Notes: a model not told the origin generated them from the sequence alone. Numbered from the stretch's first letter, positions 1-7,964 are shown. The stretch is 8,691 nucleotides of DNA from Candidatus Puniceispirillum sp. (GCA_016778825.1 JADHOU010000052.1:1-8691); one strand, 5' to 3'. Numbers and translations: made by a program.

Positions 1-440
1 GCAAGGGCATGTTCTTGACCTTGAAATATTTCTTCAAGCCAAAGGTCACGATCAATTACCCTTATGAAAAAGGCAGCCTGTCACCGCGTTTCCGCGGTGA
101 GCATGCGTTGCGCCGCTATCCGAATGGCGAGGAACGCTGTATCGCCTGCAAGCTATGCGAGGCGGTTTGTCCGGCGCAGGCCATTACCATCGAAGCCGAA
201 CCACGCGATGATGGCAGCCGGCGTACCACACGTTATGATATCGACATGACCAAATGTATCTACTGCGGCTTTTGTCAGGAAGCCTGTCCGGTTGATGCGA
301 TTGTCGAAGGCCCGAATTTTGAATTTGCCACCGAAACCCGTGAAGAGCTGTATTATGATAAAGACAAGCTTTTGGCGAATGGCGACCGTTGGGAAACCGA
401 AATTGCCCGTAACCTTGCTGCAGACGCGAAATGGCGTTAG
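1..440 (+). CDS. nuoI: NADH-quinone oxidoreductase subunit I (NuoI), 5' end cut off by the window
   Basis: NuoI is the 8Fe ferredoxin-like subunit of respiratory complex I. It sits where the peripheral arm meets the membrane and relays electrons through clusters N6a and N6b towards N2 and quinone. Two CxxCxxCxxxCP motifs are visible, [12 protein letters not shown] and [12 protein letters not shown]. Counted from the ATG at 9, their cysteines are residues 44, 47, 50, 54 and 83, 86, 89, 93, enough ligands for two 4Fe-4S clusters. The frame is open from the first base (codons begin at base 3, Lys-Gly before the Met at 9). The family is about 160 residues and 143 are seen from that Met, so I take it as internal, with roughly 15-20 N-terminal residues missing. 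The gene stops with TAG at 438-440, 46 bases before nuoJ. The protein closely matches alphaproteobacterial NuoI as I remember it. Identification is secure. Confidence 0.97.
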   Translation, partial: KGMFLTLKYFFKPKVTINYPYEKGSLSPRFRGEHALRRYPNGEERCIACKLCEAVCPAQAITIEAEPRDDGSRRTTRYDIDMTKCIYCGFCQEACPVDAIVEGPNFEFATETREELYYDKDKLLANGDRWETEIARNLAADAKWR

Positions 441-486
441 GCGGAACGATACGGCGCATCGATGACAAAAGAAAGACAGCCATACA

Positions 487-1116
487 ATGATTGAAGCTTT
501 GTTCTTTTACCTGTTTGCCGGGGTGATGCTTGCCAGTGGTTTTATGGTGGTGGTGTCGCGCAACCCTGTCTATTCAGTGTTGTTTCTGATCCTCGCCTTT
601 TTCAATGCGGCGGGCATGTTTGTGCTGATTGGCGCTGAATTTCTGGCGATGCTGCTTGTTATTGTCTATGTCGGTGCGGTGGCGGTTTTATTCCTGTTTG
701 TCGTGATGATGCTAGACATCAATTTTGCTGAAATGCGCGCTGGCTTTCAAAAATATCTTCCCCTTGGGTTGATTGTTGGCGGTATTTTGGTTTTTGAATT
801 GGTTGCGGCAATGTATGGCGATGCCTTTTCCAAGGCCAGCCTGCCAGTCGCATCAGAAATTGCCAACACCACCCAGCTTGGAGGGGTGCTCTATACAAAA
901 TATGCCTTTTTATTCCAGATTTCAGGCCTGATCCTGCTGGTGGCGATGATTGGCGCAATTTCATTGACCATGCGCAAACGCGTTGGGGTTCGGCGGCAAT
1001 CGATTGCCGATCAGAACAGCCGCCGCCGCGAAGATGTGATGGAAATTGTCAAAATGCCGTCGGACAAGACCAAAGCCAAAAACAATTCTGCCGCTGGCAG
1101 TGTTGATGATAAATAG
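487..1116 (+). CDS. nuoJ: NADH-quinone oxidoreductase subunit J (NuoJ)
   Basis: NuoJ (ND6 homologue) is a membrane subunit of complex I, next to the quinone site and NuoK; its third helix changes shape during coupling of quinone reduction to proton pumping. The 209 residues show five hydrophobic segments at about 3-23, 28-50, 53-76, 92-110 and 140-161. The conserved third-helix region [19 protein letters not shown] spans 58-76, with Tyr61 in the place of the well-studied tyrosine and Glu51 just before the helix. After the last helix comes a polar, highly charged tail (about 163-209) without membrane character; its last 20 or so residues are rich in Lys, Ser and Asp and look variable. The ATG at 487 is the only sensible start, since a TGA lies in frame at 463-465 with no other start between. 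The Shine-Dalgarno is poor (GAAAG at 471-475). The stop codon overlaps the nuoK ribosome binding site. Confidence 0.96.
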   Translation: MIEALFFYLFAGVMLASGFMVVVSRNPVYSVLFLILAFFNAAGMFVLIGAEFLAMLLVIVYVGAVAVLFLFVVMMLDINFAEMRAGFQKYLPLGLIVGGILVFELVAAMYGDAFSKASLPVASEIANTTQLGGVLYTKYAFLFQISGLILLVAMIGAISLTMRKRVGVRRQSIADQNSRRREDVMEIVKMPSDKTKAKNNSAAGSVDDK

Positions 1117-1120
1117 GGAG
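1115..1120 (+). promoter_or_regulatory. Ribosome binding site of nuoK, overlapping the nuoJ stop
   Basis: AGGGAG lies 7 bases before the nuoK ATG at 1128. Its first two bases are the last two of the nuoJ TAG stop. A ribosome ending nuoJ therefore stands on the nuoK initiation site, which suggests translational coupling. The site also fixes the nuoK start. Confidence 0.75.
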
Positions 1121-1127
1121 CGACGCA

Positions 1128-1439
1128 ATGTTGGAATTAACGCTAAATCATTATCTGGCTGTATCAGCCATACTGTTTGCGCTTGGTATTTTCGGTATTT
1201 TTCTAAACCGGAAAAACGTAATTACCATTTTGATGTCAATCGAATTGATGCTGTTGGCGGTCAATATCAATATGGTCGCTTTTTCGGCCTATAGTGGCAA
1301 TCTCGAAGGGCAGATTTTCTCGTTGTTTATTTTGACGGTTGCTGCAGCCGAAGCGGCGATTGGTCTTGCTATTCTGGTCGTGTTTTTCCGCAACCGTGGT
1401 TCCATCGCGGTTGAAGATGTGAATATTTTGAAGGGATAG
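1128..1439 (+). CDS. nuoK: NADH-quinone oxidoreductase subunit K (NuoK)
   Basis: NuoK (ND4L homologue) is the small three-helix membrane subunit of complex I that continues the proton path from the quinone site to the antiporter-like subunits. At 103 residues it has the usual family length. Hydrophobic segments lie at about 8-26, 30-54 and 62-87. The two membrane glutamates known to matter for pumping in E. coli (Glu36 and Glu72) are present as Glu39 in MSIELML and Glu75 in [10 protein letters not shown]. The start is supported by a good Shine-Dalgarno overlapping the nuoJ stop, 11 bases upstream. The gene ends in TAG at 1437-1439, and that stop again runs into the AGGG that serves nuoL. MnhC/MrpC-type antiporter subunits belong to the same superfamily, but context and close match to NuoK exclude them. 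Confidence 0.97.
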   Translation: MLELTLNHYLAVSAILFALGIFGIFLNRKNVITILMSIELMLLAVNINMVAFSAYSGNLEGQIFSLFILTVAAAEAAIGLAILVVFFRNRGSIAVEDVNILKG

Positions 1440-1441
1440 GG
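1438..1441 (+). promoter_or_regulatory. Ribosome binding site of nuoL within the nuoK stop
   Basis: AGGG begins at the second base of the nuoK TAG and lies 6 bases before the nuoL ATG at 1448. A second purine run, AAGGG at 1431-1435, sits slightly too far away. The overlap with the stop suggests coupling of nuoK and nuoL translation. Confidence 0.55.
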
Positions 1442-1447
1442 CAGTCC

Positions 1448-3382
1448 ATGTATTCGCTCATCGTTTTCCTTCCCCTGCTAGGGGCCGTGATTGCAGGCTT
1501 GCTAAGCCTTAGCAATCGCGACCGCGCAGCCGAAATTGTCACGGTTTCAGGCCTTTTGCTGTCTTTACTGTTTTCGATTATCGCTTTTGCCAATGTTGCG
1601 ATTGGTGGACAGCCAGAAACGGTCAATTTGGCGCGGTGGATTTCATCAGGCAGCTTTGTTGCCAATTGGAGCCTGCGGTTTGACACTCTGACCGCGGTCA
1701 TGCTTATCGTTGTGACCGGCGTTTCCTCGATGGTGCATATTTATTCGATTGGCTATATGTCGCATGATAATGCGCGGGCACGCTTTATGGCGTATCTCAG
1801 CCTGTTCACCTTTGCCATGCTGATGTTGATAACGGCTGACAATCTTGTACAGATGTTCTTTGGCTGGGAAGGTGTGGGTGTCGCCTCTTATTTGCTAATC
1901 GGTTTTTGGTACAAAAAGGACTCTGCCCATAGCGCGGCAATGAAAGCCTTTGTTGTGAACCGTGTTGGTGACTTTGGGTTTGCACTTGGTATTTTGGCAG
2001 TTTATGCGCTGTTTGGTTCGGTTCAGTTTGATGTGATTTTCGCGCAATCCAGCGTGATTGCCGCAACCGATATCAATTTCCTTGGCTATCGCCTTCCAGC
2101 GCTTGAAGTTGCTGGTATTTTGTTATTCATCGGCGCGATGGGTAAATCAGCCCAGCTTGGCCTTCATACATGGCTTCCTGATGCGATGGAGGGGCCAACA
2201 CCTGTCTCTGCCCTAATCCATGCGGCAACGATGGTGACGGCTGGCGTCTTTATGATCTGCCGTTTGTCGCCAATGCTGGAATATGCGCCATTTGCGCTGG
2301 ATGTCATTACGATTGTCGGTGCCTTGACCGCTATTTTTGCGGCAACGGTTGGCATGACCCAATTTGATATCAAACGTGTCATTGCCTATTCAACTTGCTC
2401 GCAGCTTGGCTATATGTTTTTTGCGGCTGGTGTTTCGGCCTATCCGGCAGCAATGTTCCATTTGACAACACATGCGTTTTTCAAAGCGTTGCTGTTTCTT
2501 GGCGCGGGTTCGGTTATTCATGCCCTGTCAGATGAGCAGGATCTTCGTAATATGGGCGGGATCTGGAAAAAAGTGCCGGTTACCTATGCGATGATGTGGA
2601 TTGGCTCATTGGCGCTGGCTGGCTTTCCGTTTTTTGCCGGTTATTATTCAAAAGACATGATCCTCGAAGCCGCCTATGCCGCGCAAAGCGGGGTTGGCAG
2701 CATGGCGTTTTGGCTTGGCTGTCTTGCCGCCTTTTTGACAGCTTTCTATAGCTGGCGTTTGCTGATTATGGCGTTTCATGGTGCGCCGCGTGCCAGTGCA
2801 CAAGTGATGTCACATGTGCATGAGTCACCAAAGGTGATGACCTTGCCATTGCTGGTTTTGGCGATTGGTGCGGTATTTGCCGGTTGGCTTGGCTATGAAT
2901 TATTTGTCGGCCATGACATGAAACAATTCTGGGGTGCATCAATTTTTATTCTGCCAACAAATACGGCAATGGAAGATGCGCATCATGTGCCAACATGGGT
3001 CAAGCTTTTGCCAATTGTGCTGGCATCAAGCGGGGTTGCGCTTGCGGTTCTGTTCTATGCTTACTGGACCTCGATGCCAGCGCGGATTGCAGCGATCTTT
3101 CGCCCGATTTATCTGCTGTTCTACAATAAATGGTATTTTGATGAGCTGTATGACACGATCTTTGTTCGCCCTGCGGTGCGGTTTGGTGCCTATTTATGGC
3201 AGCGCGGTGATCGCGACACGATTGACGGCTTTGGCCCTGACGGCATGTCGGCATTCATCTACCGCCTGTCGGGGATGTGTTCGCGGGTGCAAACCGGCTT
3301 TGTGTTCCATTACGCCTTTGCCATGCTGATTGGCGTTGTCGTTCTGGTTAGCTGGTATTATTTACGCTTTAAAGGGGCTTAG
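1448..3382 (+). CDS. nuoL: NADH-quinone oxidoreductase subunit L (NuoL)
   Basis: NuoL (ND5 homologue) is the distal proton-pumping subunit of complex I and carries the long lateral helix along the membrane arm. The 644 residues match a full-length subunit. Key residues by comparison with E. coli are Glu141 in FFGWEGVGVASYLL, Asp175 in VNRVGDFGF, Lys233, His258 within the segment 240-266 that opens HTWLPDAMEGPTPVSALIH, Lys346 in THAFFKALLF and Lys402-Asp403 in YYSKDMIL. The C-terminal NKWYFDELYD (560-569), before the amphipathic region and the last helix at about 622-639, is typical of true NuoL rather than Mrp antiporters or hydrogenase subunits. The start is 8 bases after nuoK, behind AGGG. 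The gene ends 3 bases before nuoM, and its last codons hold the nuoM ribosome binding site. No truncation or frameshift is seen. Confidence 0.98.
   Translation: MYSLIVFLPLLGAVIAGLLSLSNRDRAAEIVTVSGLLLSLLFSIIAFANVAIGGQPETVNLARWISSGSFVANWSLRFDTLTAVMLIVVTGVSSMVHIYSIGYMSHDNARARFMAYLSLFTFAMLMLITADNLVQMFFGWEGVGVASYLLIGFWYKKDSAHSAAMKAFVVNRVGDFGFALGILAVYALFGSVQFDVIFAQSSVIAATDINFLGYRLPALEVAGILLFIGAMGKSAQLGLHTWLPDAMEGPTPVSALIHAATMVTAGVFMICRLSPMLEYAPFALDVITIVGALTAIFAATVGMTQFDIKRVIAYSTCSQLGYMFFAAGVSAYPAAMFHLTTHAFFKALLFLGAGSVIHALSDEQDLRNMGGIWKKVPVTYAMMWIGSLALAGFPFFAGYYSKDMILEAAYAAQSGVGSMAFWLGCLAAFLTAFYSWRLLIMAFHGAPRASAQVMSHVHESPKVMTLPLLVLAIGAVFAGWLGYELFVGHDMKQFWGASIFILPTNTAMEDAHHVPTWVKLLPIVLASSGVALAVLFYAYWTSMPARIAAIFRPIYLLFYNKWYFDELYDTIFVRPAVRFGAYLWQRGDRDTIDGFGPDGMSAFIYRLSGMCSRVQTGFVFHYAFAMLIGVVVLVSWYYLRFKGA
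3371..3377 (+). promoter_or_regulatory. Ribosome binding site of nuoM inside the end of nuoL
   Basis: AAAGGGG lies in the last codons of nuoL, 8 bases before the nuoM ATG at 3386. It is one of the clearest Shine-Dalgarno sequences in the window and decides the nuoM start. Because it is within the coding part of nuoL, ribosomes finishing nuoL would cover it. Confidence 0.75.
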
Positions 3383-3385
3383 GCG

Positions 3386-4891
3386 ATGATTGATAATTGG
3401 CCGATCTTATCTATTGTCACCTTCCTGCCGCTGGCTGGCGTGTTGTTCTTGCTATTGATCAAGGGTGATGAAAAGGCTTTGGCGCAGAATTCGCGTTTTG
3501 TTGCGATGTGGGTTTCAGGCTTTACCTTTTTGGTCTCATTACCATTGCTGATTGGGTTTGATAGCAGCTTAACCGGTTATCAATTCGAAGAAAAAGGCGT
3601 TTGGCTTGCTGGTACTGGCATTGGCTATCATATGGGTGTTGACGGCATTTCAATGCCGTTTGTTTTGCTAAGCACGCTTTTGACACCCTTGTCGATTTTG
3701 GCAAGCTGGCGCGCCATTACGCATCGTGTTCGTGAATATATGATCGCGTTTTTGGTGCTTGAAACCATGATGATCGGCATGTTTGTCTCGCTCGACATGT
3801 TGATGTTCTATCTGTTTTTCGAGGCGGTTCTGATCCCGATGTTTCTGATCATTGGTATCTGGGGCGGGCCACGCCGCGTTTATGCCGCGTTCAAATTCTT
3901 CTTATATACGCTTCTTGGTTCGGTGCTGATGTTGGTTTGTATGCTGGCGATGTATATCGATGCTGGCACCACTGACATTCCGGCGCTGACCGCGCATCAA
4001 TTTGCCGAGCCAATGCAGACATGGCTGTTCCTCGGCTTCCTCGCGTCATTCGCGGTAAAAGTGCCAATGTGGCCTGTTCATACATGGCTTCCCGACGCGC
4101 ATGTCGAGGCACCAACAGCAGGATCGATGATTCTGGCAGGTGTTTTGTTGAAAATGGGCGGCTATGGATTTTTGCGCTTTTCATTGCCGATGTTCCCGCT
4201 GGCATCTGAGTTTTTCGCGCCTTTGATCTTTACGCTATCAATCATTGCGGTGATTTACACATCGCTGGTGGCGCTGGCACAGTCAGATATGAAAAAGATG
4301 ATTGCCTATTCATCGGTTGCGCATATGGGGTTTGTGACGATTGGCATTTTCACCATGACCGAACAGGGCATTGCCGGTGCGATGTTCCAGATGATCAGCC
4401 ATGGCTTGGTTTCAGCCGCCTTGTTCTTTAGCGTTGGCGTTGTCTATGACCGGCTCCATACGCGTGAAATCAGCGCCTATGGCGGTGTGGCGGCGGTAAT
4501 GCCGCGTTATGCCGTGTTTTTCATGTTTATGATGCTGGCATCGGTTGGCCTACCCGGAACAAGTGGGTTTGTTGGCGAAATGCTGGTGCTGGTTGGCGCA
4601 TGGCATGCCAGCAGTTGGGTTGCCTTCTTTACCGCCACCGGACTTGTTCTTGGCGCAACCTATATGCTTTGGCTTTATCGGCGCGTTATGTTTGGCGCCA
4701 TTGTCAATGATCAGGTCAAGGCGATGGAACCGATGCAGATGCGCGAATTTTCGATTTTTCTGCCATTAACCTTTCTGGTGTTGCTGTTCGGGGTTTATCC
4801 GATGGCGCTTCTCGATGTGATGGCCGTGTCGATCCAGTTTGTGCTGGATGGTCTGTCGGCAAGTGGTTTGTCATTACTGGCAGCAAATTGA
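3386..4891 (+). CDS. nuoM: NADH-quinone oxidoreductase subunit M (NuoM)
   Basis: NuoM (ND4 homologue) is the middle antiporter-like proton pump of the complex I membrane arm. The 501 residues are a normal full length and are almost wholly hydrophobic, consistent with the family's 14 helices. Charged residues of the proton path are present: Glu146 in [12 protein letters not shown], Lys225 in FAVKVPMW, Lys256 in [11 protein letters not shown] and Glu398 in TSGFVGEML (E. coli Glu144, Lys234, Lys265 and Glu407). The signature [16 protein letters not shown] covers 232-247 and resembles the corresponding segment of NuoL, reflecting common descent. [15 protein letters not shown] at 301-315 is also typical. 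Translation starts 3 bases after nuoL behind a strong Shine-Dalgarno. It is the only nuo gene here that ends in TGA. Confidence 0.98.
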   Translation: MIDNWPILSIVTFLPLAGVLFLLLIKGDEKALAQNSRFVAMWVSGFTFLVSLPLLIGFDSSLTGYQFEEKGVWLAGTGIGYHMGVDGISMPFVLLSTLLTPLSILASWRAITHRVREYMIAFLVLETMMIGMFVSLDMLMFYLFFEAVLIPMFLIIGIWGGPRRVYAAFKFFLYTLLGSVLMLVCMLAMYIDAGTTDIPALTAHQFAEPMQTWLFLGFLASFAVKVPMWPVHTWLPDAHVEAPTAGSMILAGVLLKMGGYGFLRFSLPMFPLASEFFAPLIFTLSIIAVIYTSLVALAQSDMKKMIAYSSVAHMGFVTIGIFTMTEQGIAGAMFQMISHGLVSAALFFSVGVVYDRLHTREISAYGGVAAVMPRYAVFFMFMMLASVGLPGTSGFVGEMLVLVGAWHASSWVAFFTATGLVLGATYMLWLYRRVMFGAIVNDQVKAMEPMQMREFSIFLPLTFLVLLFGVYPMALLDVMAVSIQFVLDGLSASGLSLLAAN

Positions 4892-4899
4892 GGGTTTCT

Positions 4900-4904
4900 G
4901 AGGA
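4900..4904 (+). promoter_or_regulatory. Ribosome binding site of nuoN
   Basis: GAGGA lies 6 bases before the nuoN ATG at 4911, in the 19-base gap after nuoM. It supports this start. A further purine run, AGGG, overlaps the nuoM stop but is too far upstream for nuoN. Confidence 0.7.
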
Positions 4905-4910
4905 CATAAA

Positions 4911-6365
4911 ATGATTTTTGATCTAGCTGATATCCTGCCTGCCTTGCCTGAAATGATTCTGGCGACCTTGGCGCTTGTTCTGGTTCTCGTCGCAGCCTAT
5001 GGCGGCGAGGGAGCCGAAAATGCAAAGCGTGTCACACGCATCGCCCTTGGCGGTATTGTGCTGGCATTGATATTGATTTGGTCGGGAACGGCGGCTGATC
5101 AAACCGCCTTTGGCGGCATGTTCAAGGCTGACAGCTTTGCCATCTATATGAAAATTCTGGTTCTTCTTGGCACTTTTGGCGCGCTGTATATGTCAATTAC
5201 GCCGCTTGCCAAGGATGATATCAACAAGCCTGAATTTGCGCTTCTTGTTATACTGGCACTTGTTGGCATGATGTTGATGATTTCAGCCAATGATCTGATG
5301 TCGCTGTACATGGCGGTTGAGTTACAGTCACTGCCGCTTTATGTGGTGGCGGCGATGCGCACCAATTCGTTGCGCTCATCCGAGGCTGGATTGAAATATT
5401 TTCTGCTTGGTGCCTTGTCATCAGGCATGCTTCTTTATGGCGCGTCGTTGGTCTATGGCTTTGCTGGCACCACCAGCTTTTCCGGCATCGCCGCGGCAGT
5501 ATCGGCCGATCAATTACCAGTGGCCTTTATCGTTGGCATGGTTTTTATGGTGTCGGGCATCGCGTTTAAGATTTCGGCCGCGCCATTCCATATGTGGACA
5601 CCTGATGTTTATGAAGGTTCGCCAAGTCCGGTAACAGCATTGTTTGCAATTGCACCAAAAGTGGCTGCAATGGCGCTGATGATGCGGCTGACCTATGGTG
5701 CCTTTGGCGCGATTGAGGTCGAATGGTCACAGGTTTTGGTTGCCTTGTCGATTGCATCAATGGTCGTTGGTGCGCTTGGTGCGATTATGCAGCGCGATAT
5801 CAAACGCATGATGGCCTATTCATCGATTGCCCATATGGGATATGCGCTTGCCGGATTGGCTGCCGGCAGCCATCAAGGCGCGCTAGGCGTGATGATTTAC
5901 ATGACCGGTTATATTTTTATGGGCGCCGGCAGTTTCTCGATTATTCTGCTGATGCGGCGTGACGGGCAATCTGCAACACGGATTGCCGATTTGCAGGGTC
6001 TGTCACGAACCCATCCGATGCTGGCGCTTGGCCTGATGATCATGATGTTTTCAATGGCTGGTATTCCGCCTTTGGCTGGTTTCTTTGGGAAATGGTATGT
6101 GTTTTTGGCGACGGTCAATGCTGGGCTTGTGCCGCTTGCCGTTATTGGTGTTGTGATGAGCGTGGTTGGTGCCTTCTATTATTTGCGGATCATCAAGATC
6201 ATGTATTTCGAAGAAACTGACGATCCGCTTGATACCGATATGCCGACTGCTAACAAAATGGTTCTTGGTGTGTCGATTGGCGTTATTTTGCTGTTTTTCC
6301 TCGGGCTTAGCCCTTTGCTCGAAGCGGCAAATGTGGCGGCAACAGCCCTGATGACCCAGCTTTAG
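4911..6365 (+). CDS. nuoN: NADH-quinone oxidoreductase subunit N (NuoN)
   Basis: NuoN (ND2 homologue) is the antiporter-like proton pump nearest the quinone-linked part of the complex I membrane arm, bordering NuoK. At 484 residues it has the usual bacterial length. Glu137 in MAVELQSLPLYV, Lys220 in GIAFKISAAPFHMW, Lys250 in FAIAPKVAA and Lys394 in FFGKWYVF match the proton-path residues of E. coli NuoN (Glu133, Lys217, Lys247, Lys395). HMWTPDVYEGSPSPVTA at 227-243 and RDIKRMMAYSSIAHMGYA at 295-312 are family signatures. The start is supported by GAGGA 6 bases upstream. The gene closes the nuo block with a TAG at 6363-6365, six bases before birA, and no terminator fits in between, so transcription should continue into birA and coaX. 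Confidence 0.98.
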   Translation: MIFDLADILPALPEMILATLALVLVLVAAYGGEGAENAKRVTRIALGGIVLALILIWSGTAADQTAFGGMFKADSFAIYMKILVLLGTFGALYMSITPLAKDDINKPEFALLVILALVGMMLMISANDLMSLYMAVELQSLPLYVVAAMRTNSLRSSEAGLKYFLLGALSSGMLLYGASLVYGFAGTTSFSGIAAAVSADQLPVAFIVGMVFMVSGIAFKISAAPFHMWTPDVYEGSPSPVTALFAIAPKVAAMALMMRLTYGAFGAIEVEWSQVLVALSIASMVVGALGAIMQRDIKRMMAYSSIAHMGYALAGLAAGSHQGALGVMIYMTGYIFMGAGSFSIILLMRRDGQSATRIADLQGLSRTHPMLALGLMIMMFSMAGIPPLAGFFGKWYVFLATVNAGLVPLAVIGVVMSVVGAFYYLRIIKIMYFEETDDPLDTDMPTANKMVLGVSIGVILLFFLGLSPLLEAANVAATALMTQL

Positions 6366-6371
6366 GCCCTT

Positions 6372-7139
6372 ATGACAGAACCGCTCAATTGGTCGATTAC
6401 AACAGAACAAAGCGCAACATCAACATCTGATCTTGCCAAACAAGCGGCAGCCGATGGCGCGCCGTCGGGACATGCGTTTCTGGCCATTGAACAGACTGCA
6501 GGGCGTGGGCGGCATGGCCGTCATTGGGACTCGCAAAAAGGCGGTATGTATCTATCGGTTTTGCTTCGCCCCAGCCTGCCAATTACCCAGTGGTTTGCTT
6601 TGTCATTTGCCGCGTCTCTGGCTGTTTTAGAGGCGGTGCGTGCCCAGCTCGCCACGCATTTATCGCCAACTGAAATGCCGCAAACGGGTTTAAAATGGCC
6701 AAATGACGTGATTGTCGCTGGCGGCAAGATTTCGGGTATCCTGCTTGAGGTTGAGGGCAAGGTGTTGATTGTTGGAAGCGGGATTAATATCGCGCCAGTT
6801 GGTCAGATGGAGTCGCAGAATATCGCACCGATTGCGCTTGCTGATATCTGGCCTGATGGTGCTGGCGATTTGCCACAACCTTATGATCTTGCTACCGCCT
6901 ATCTTGACCGGCTGGCATTCTGGTATGATCGATTCTGCCAATCGGGTTTTGGCCCAATTCGTGATGCATGGCTGGAAAATGCGCTGTTTTTGGGTCAGCG
7001 CGTTGCGGTTCAGTGCGACACAAAGGCGATTTCAGGGGTTTTCCACGATCTTGGCATGGACGGCACGATGCTTTTGCTTGATGATTCAGGTCAGAAAGGC
7101 CATATCACTACAGGTGATGTAAAACTTTTGGGCAGTTAA
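6372..7139 (+). CDS. birA: Biotin-[acetyl-CoA carboxylase] ligase, without DNA-binding domain
   Basis: BirA joins biotin, through biotinyl-5'-AMP, to the lysine of the biotin carrier protein of acetyl-CoA carboxylase and other carboxylases in the cytoplasm. The 255 residues comprise the catalytic domain and the small C-terminal domain only. Visible motifs are GRGRHGR at 44-50 (adenylate-binding loop), KWPND at 108-112, KISGILLE at 119-126 containing the catalytic-type lysine (Lys119), and GSGIN at 135-139. The N-terminal helix-turn-helix of E. coli BirA (about 320 residues) is absent, so this enzyme should not act as a biotin repressor; many alphaproteobacteria use BioR for that role. The usual Ser-Thr-Asn near the start reads Ser-Thr-Ser (17-19). 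The ATG lies 6 bases after nuoN with only a weak AGG in the nuoN stop, suggesting coupled translation. The C-terminal domain is less conserved but complete in length. Confidence 0.95.
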   Translation: MTEPLNWSITTEQSATSTSDLAKQAAADGAPSGHAFLAIEQTAGRGRHGRHWDSQKGGMYLSVLLRPSLPITQWFALSFAASLAVLEAVRAQLATHLSPTEMPQTGLKWPNDVIVAGGKISGILLEVEGKVLIVGSGINIAPVGQMESQNIAPIALADIWPDGAGDLPQPYDLATAYLDRLAFWYDRFCQSGFGPIRDAWLENALFLGQRVAVQCDTKAISGVFHDLGMDGTMLLLDDSGQKGHITTGDVKLLGS

Positions 7140-7142
7140 CCA

Positions 7143-7931
7143 ATGCTTTTGGCAGTAGATTGCGGCAATACCAATATTGTATTTGCCCTTTATGATGGCG
7201 ATATCCAGCGGGCAAATTGGCGGATTAGTACCGATCCCAAGCGCAGCGCGGATGAATATCTTGTCTGGTTAGCCCAGCTGGTGAGTCTCAACTCACTGGT
7301 AGTTGATGATGTAACCGACATGATCATTGCCAGTGTTGTGCCTGAGGTGCAGCCAAAATTAATCAATCTGGCATCGCATGGTTTTGGCATTGTGCCGCAG
7401 GTCGTTGGTGACAGCGGCATTGATCTTGGCATTGATATTCATATTGACCGGCCCGATCAGGCTGGTGCTGACCGTCTTGTCAATGCCGTGGCGGCGCGTG
7501 ATTTTCATGATTTGCCAGCGATTATTCTCGATTTCGGCACGGCAACAACATTCGACCTGATCGGCAAGGGCGGTGCCTATCAAGGCGGCATTATCGCGCC
7601 CGGAGTCAATTTGTCGGTTGAGGCTCTCTATATGGCGGCGGCGCGTTTGCCGCGTCTTGCGGTTGAACCTTGGGCGGCTGATATGCCGGTTTTGGGAAAA
7701 GATACGGTTAGCGCCATGCAGTCGGGGATTTTTTGGGGATATGTCAGCATGGTCGAAGGATTAATTGGGCGGTTGCGCCGTGATCATGGTAAGGATCTAC
7801 CTGCCATTGCCACTGGCGGTCTCGCACCGTTATTCGCCGAACATGTCAAAGCGATCTCAATCGTTGATCCCGATCTTACCCTGAAAGGGTTGGTTCGCAT
7901 CCACGCCCAAAATAAGACTGAACCCAAATAA
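7143..7931 (+). CDS. coaX: Type III pantothenate kinase (CoaX)
   Basis: CoaX phosphorylates pantothenate with ATP, the first step of coenzyme A synthesis. Type III enzymes belong to the ASKHA fold, need a monovalent cation such as potassium, and are generally not inhibited by CoA. The 262 residues fit the family. Motifs in order: DCGNTNIVF at 6-14 (phosphate loop with Asp6), GADR at 108-111 (Asp110), DFGTATTFD at 130-138 (Asp130, also linked to cation binding), GGIIAPG at 148-154, and ATGGLA at 223-228 near the nucleotide site. The C-terminal DPDLTLKGL at 242-250 is also family-like. The start lies 3 bases after the birA stop with only a distant GGG (7130-7132), so translation probably depends on birA. 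Baf-family regulators share this fold, but the intact catalytic aspartates favour a working kinase. It ends in TAA, 46 bases before rnj. Confidence 0.96.
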   Translation: MLLAVDCGNTNIVFALYDGDIQRANWRISTDPKRSADEYLVWLAQLVSLNSLVVDDVTDMIIASVVPEVQPKLINLASHGFGIVPQVVGDSGIDLGIDIHIDRPDQAGADRLVNAVAARDFHDLPAIILDFGTATTFDLIGKGGAYQGGIIAPGVNLSVEALYMAAARLPRLAVEPWAADMPVLGKDTVSAMQSGIFWGYVSMVEGLIGRLRRDHGKDLPAIATGGLAPLFAEHVKAISIVDPDLTLKGLVRIHAQNKTEPK

Positions 7932-7933
7932 AA

Positions 7934-7960
7934 TTGAACCAAAACCAAACTTGTTACATA
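7934..7960 (+). promoter_or_regulatory. Possible weak promoter before rnj
   Basis: The 46-base gap after coaX is richer in A and T than its surroundings. TTGAAC at 7934-7939 and TACATA at 7955-7960 could be a -35 and -10 pair for a housekeeping sigma factor, with a 15-base spacer that is shorter than the preferred 17. Transcription would begin close to the ribosome binding site at 7965-7969. The match is poor and may be chance in AT-rich sequence, so read-through from the operon is at least as likely. Confidence 0.2.
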
Positions 7961-7964
7961 AAAG

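Noticed and set aside
9..11. ATG at 9 as the true nuoI start
   Set aside because: The frame is open upstream to the window edge and the family is about 20 residues longer; the Met falls within the conserved segment before [10 protein letters not shown].
1046..1294. Plus-strand frame spanning the nuoJ-nuoK joint
   Set aside because: It overlaps two certain genes in another frame, and its translation shows no recognisable domain.
1369..1701. Minus-strand open frame of 110 codons over nuoK-nuoL
   Set aside because: It lies opposite well-conserved genes, has no family-like sequence, and is explained by the codon bias of the real strand. The other antisense frames (for example 3000-3254, 3891-4205 and 6051-6410) fail for the same reason.
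1448..6365. Mrp-type antiporter or membrane hydrogenase (Hyf/Ech) genes instead of nuoL, nuoM and nuoN
   Set aside because: The order I-J-K-L-M-N, the NuoL C-terminus with NKWYFDELYD, and close match to alphaproteobacterial complex I exclude these relatives.
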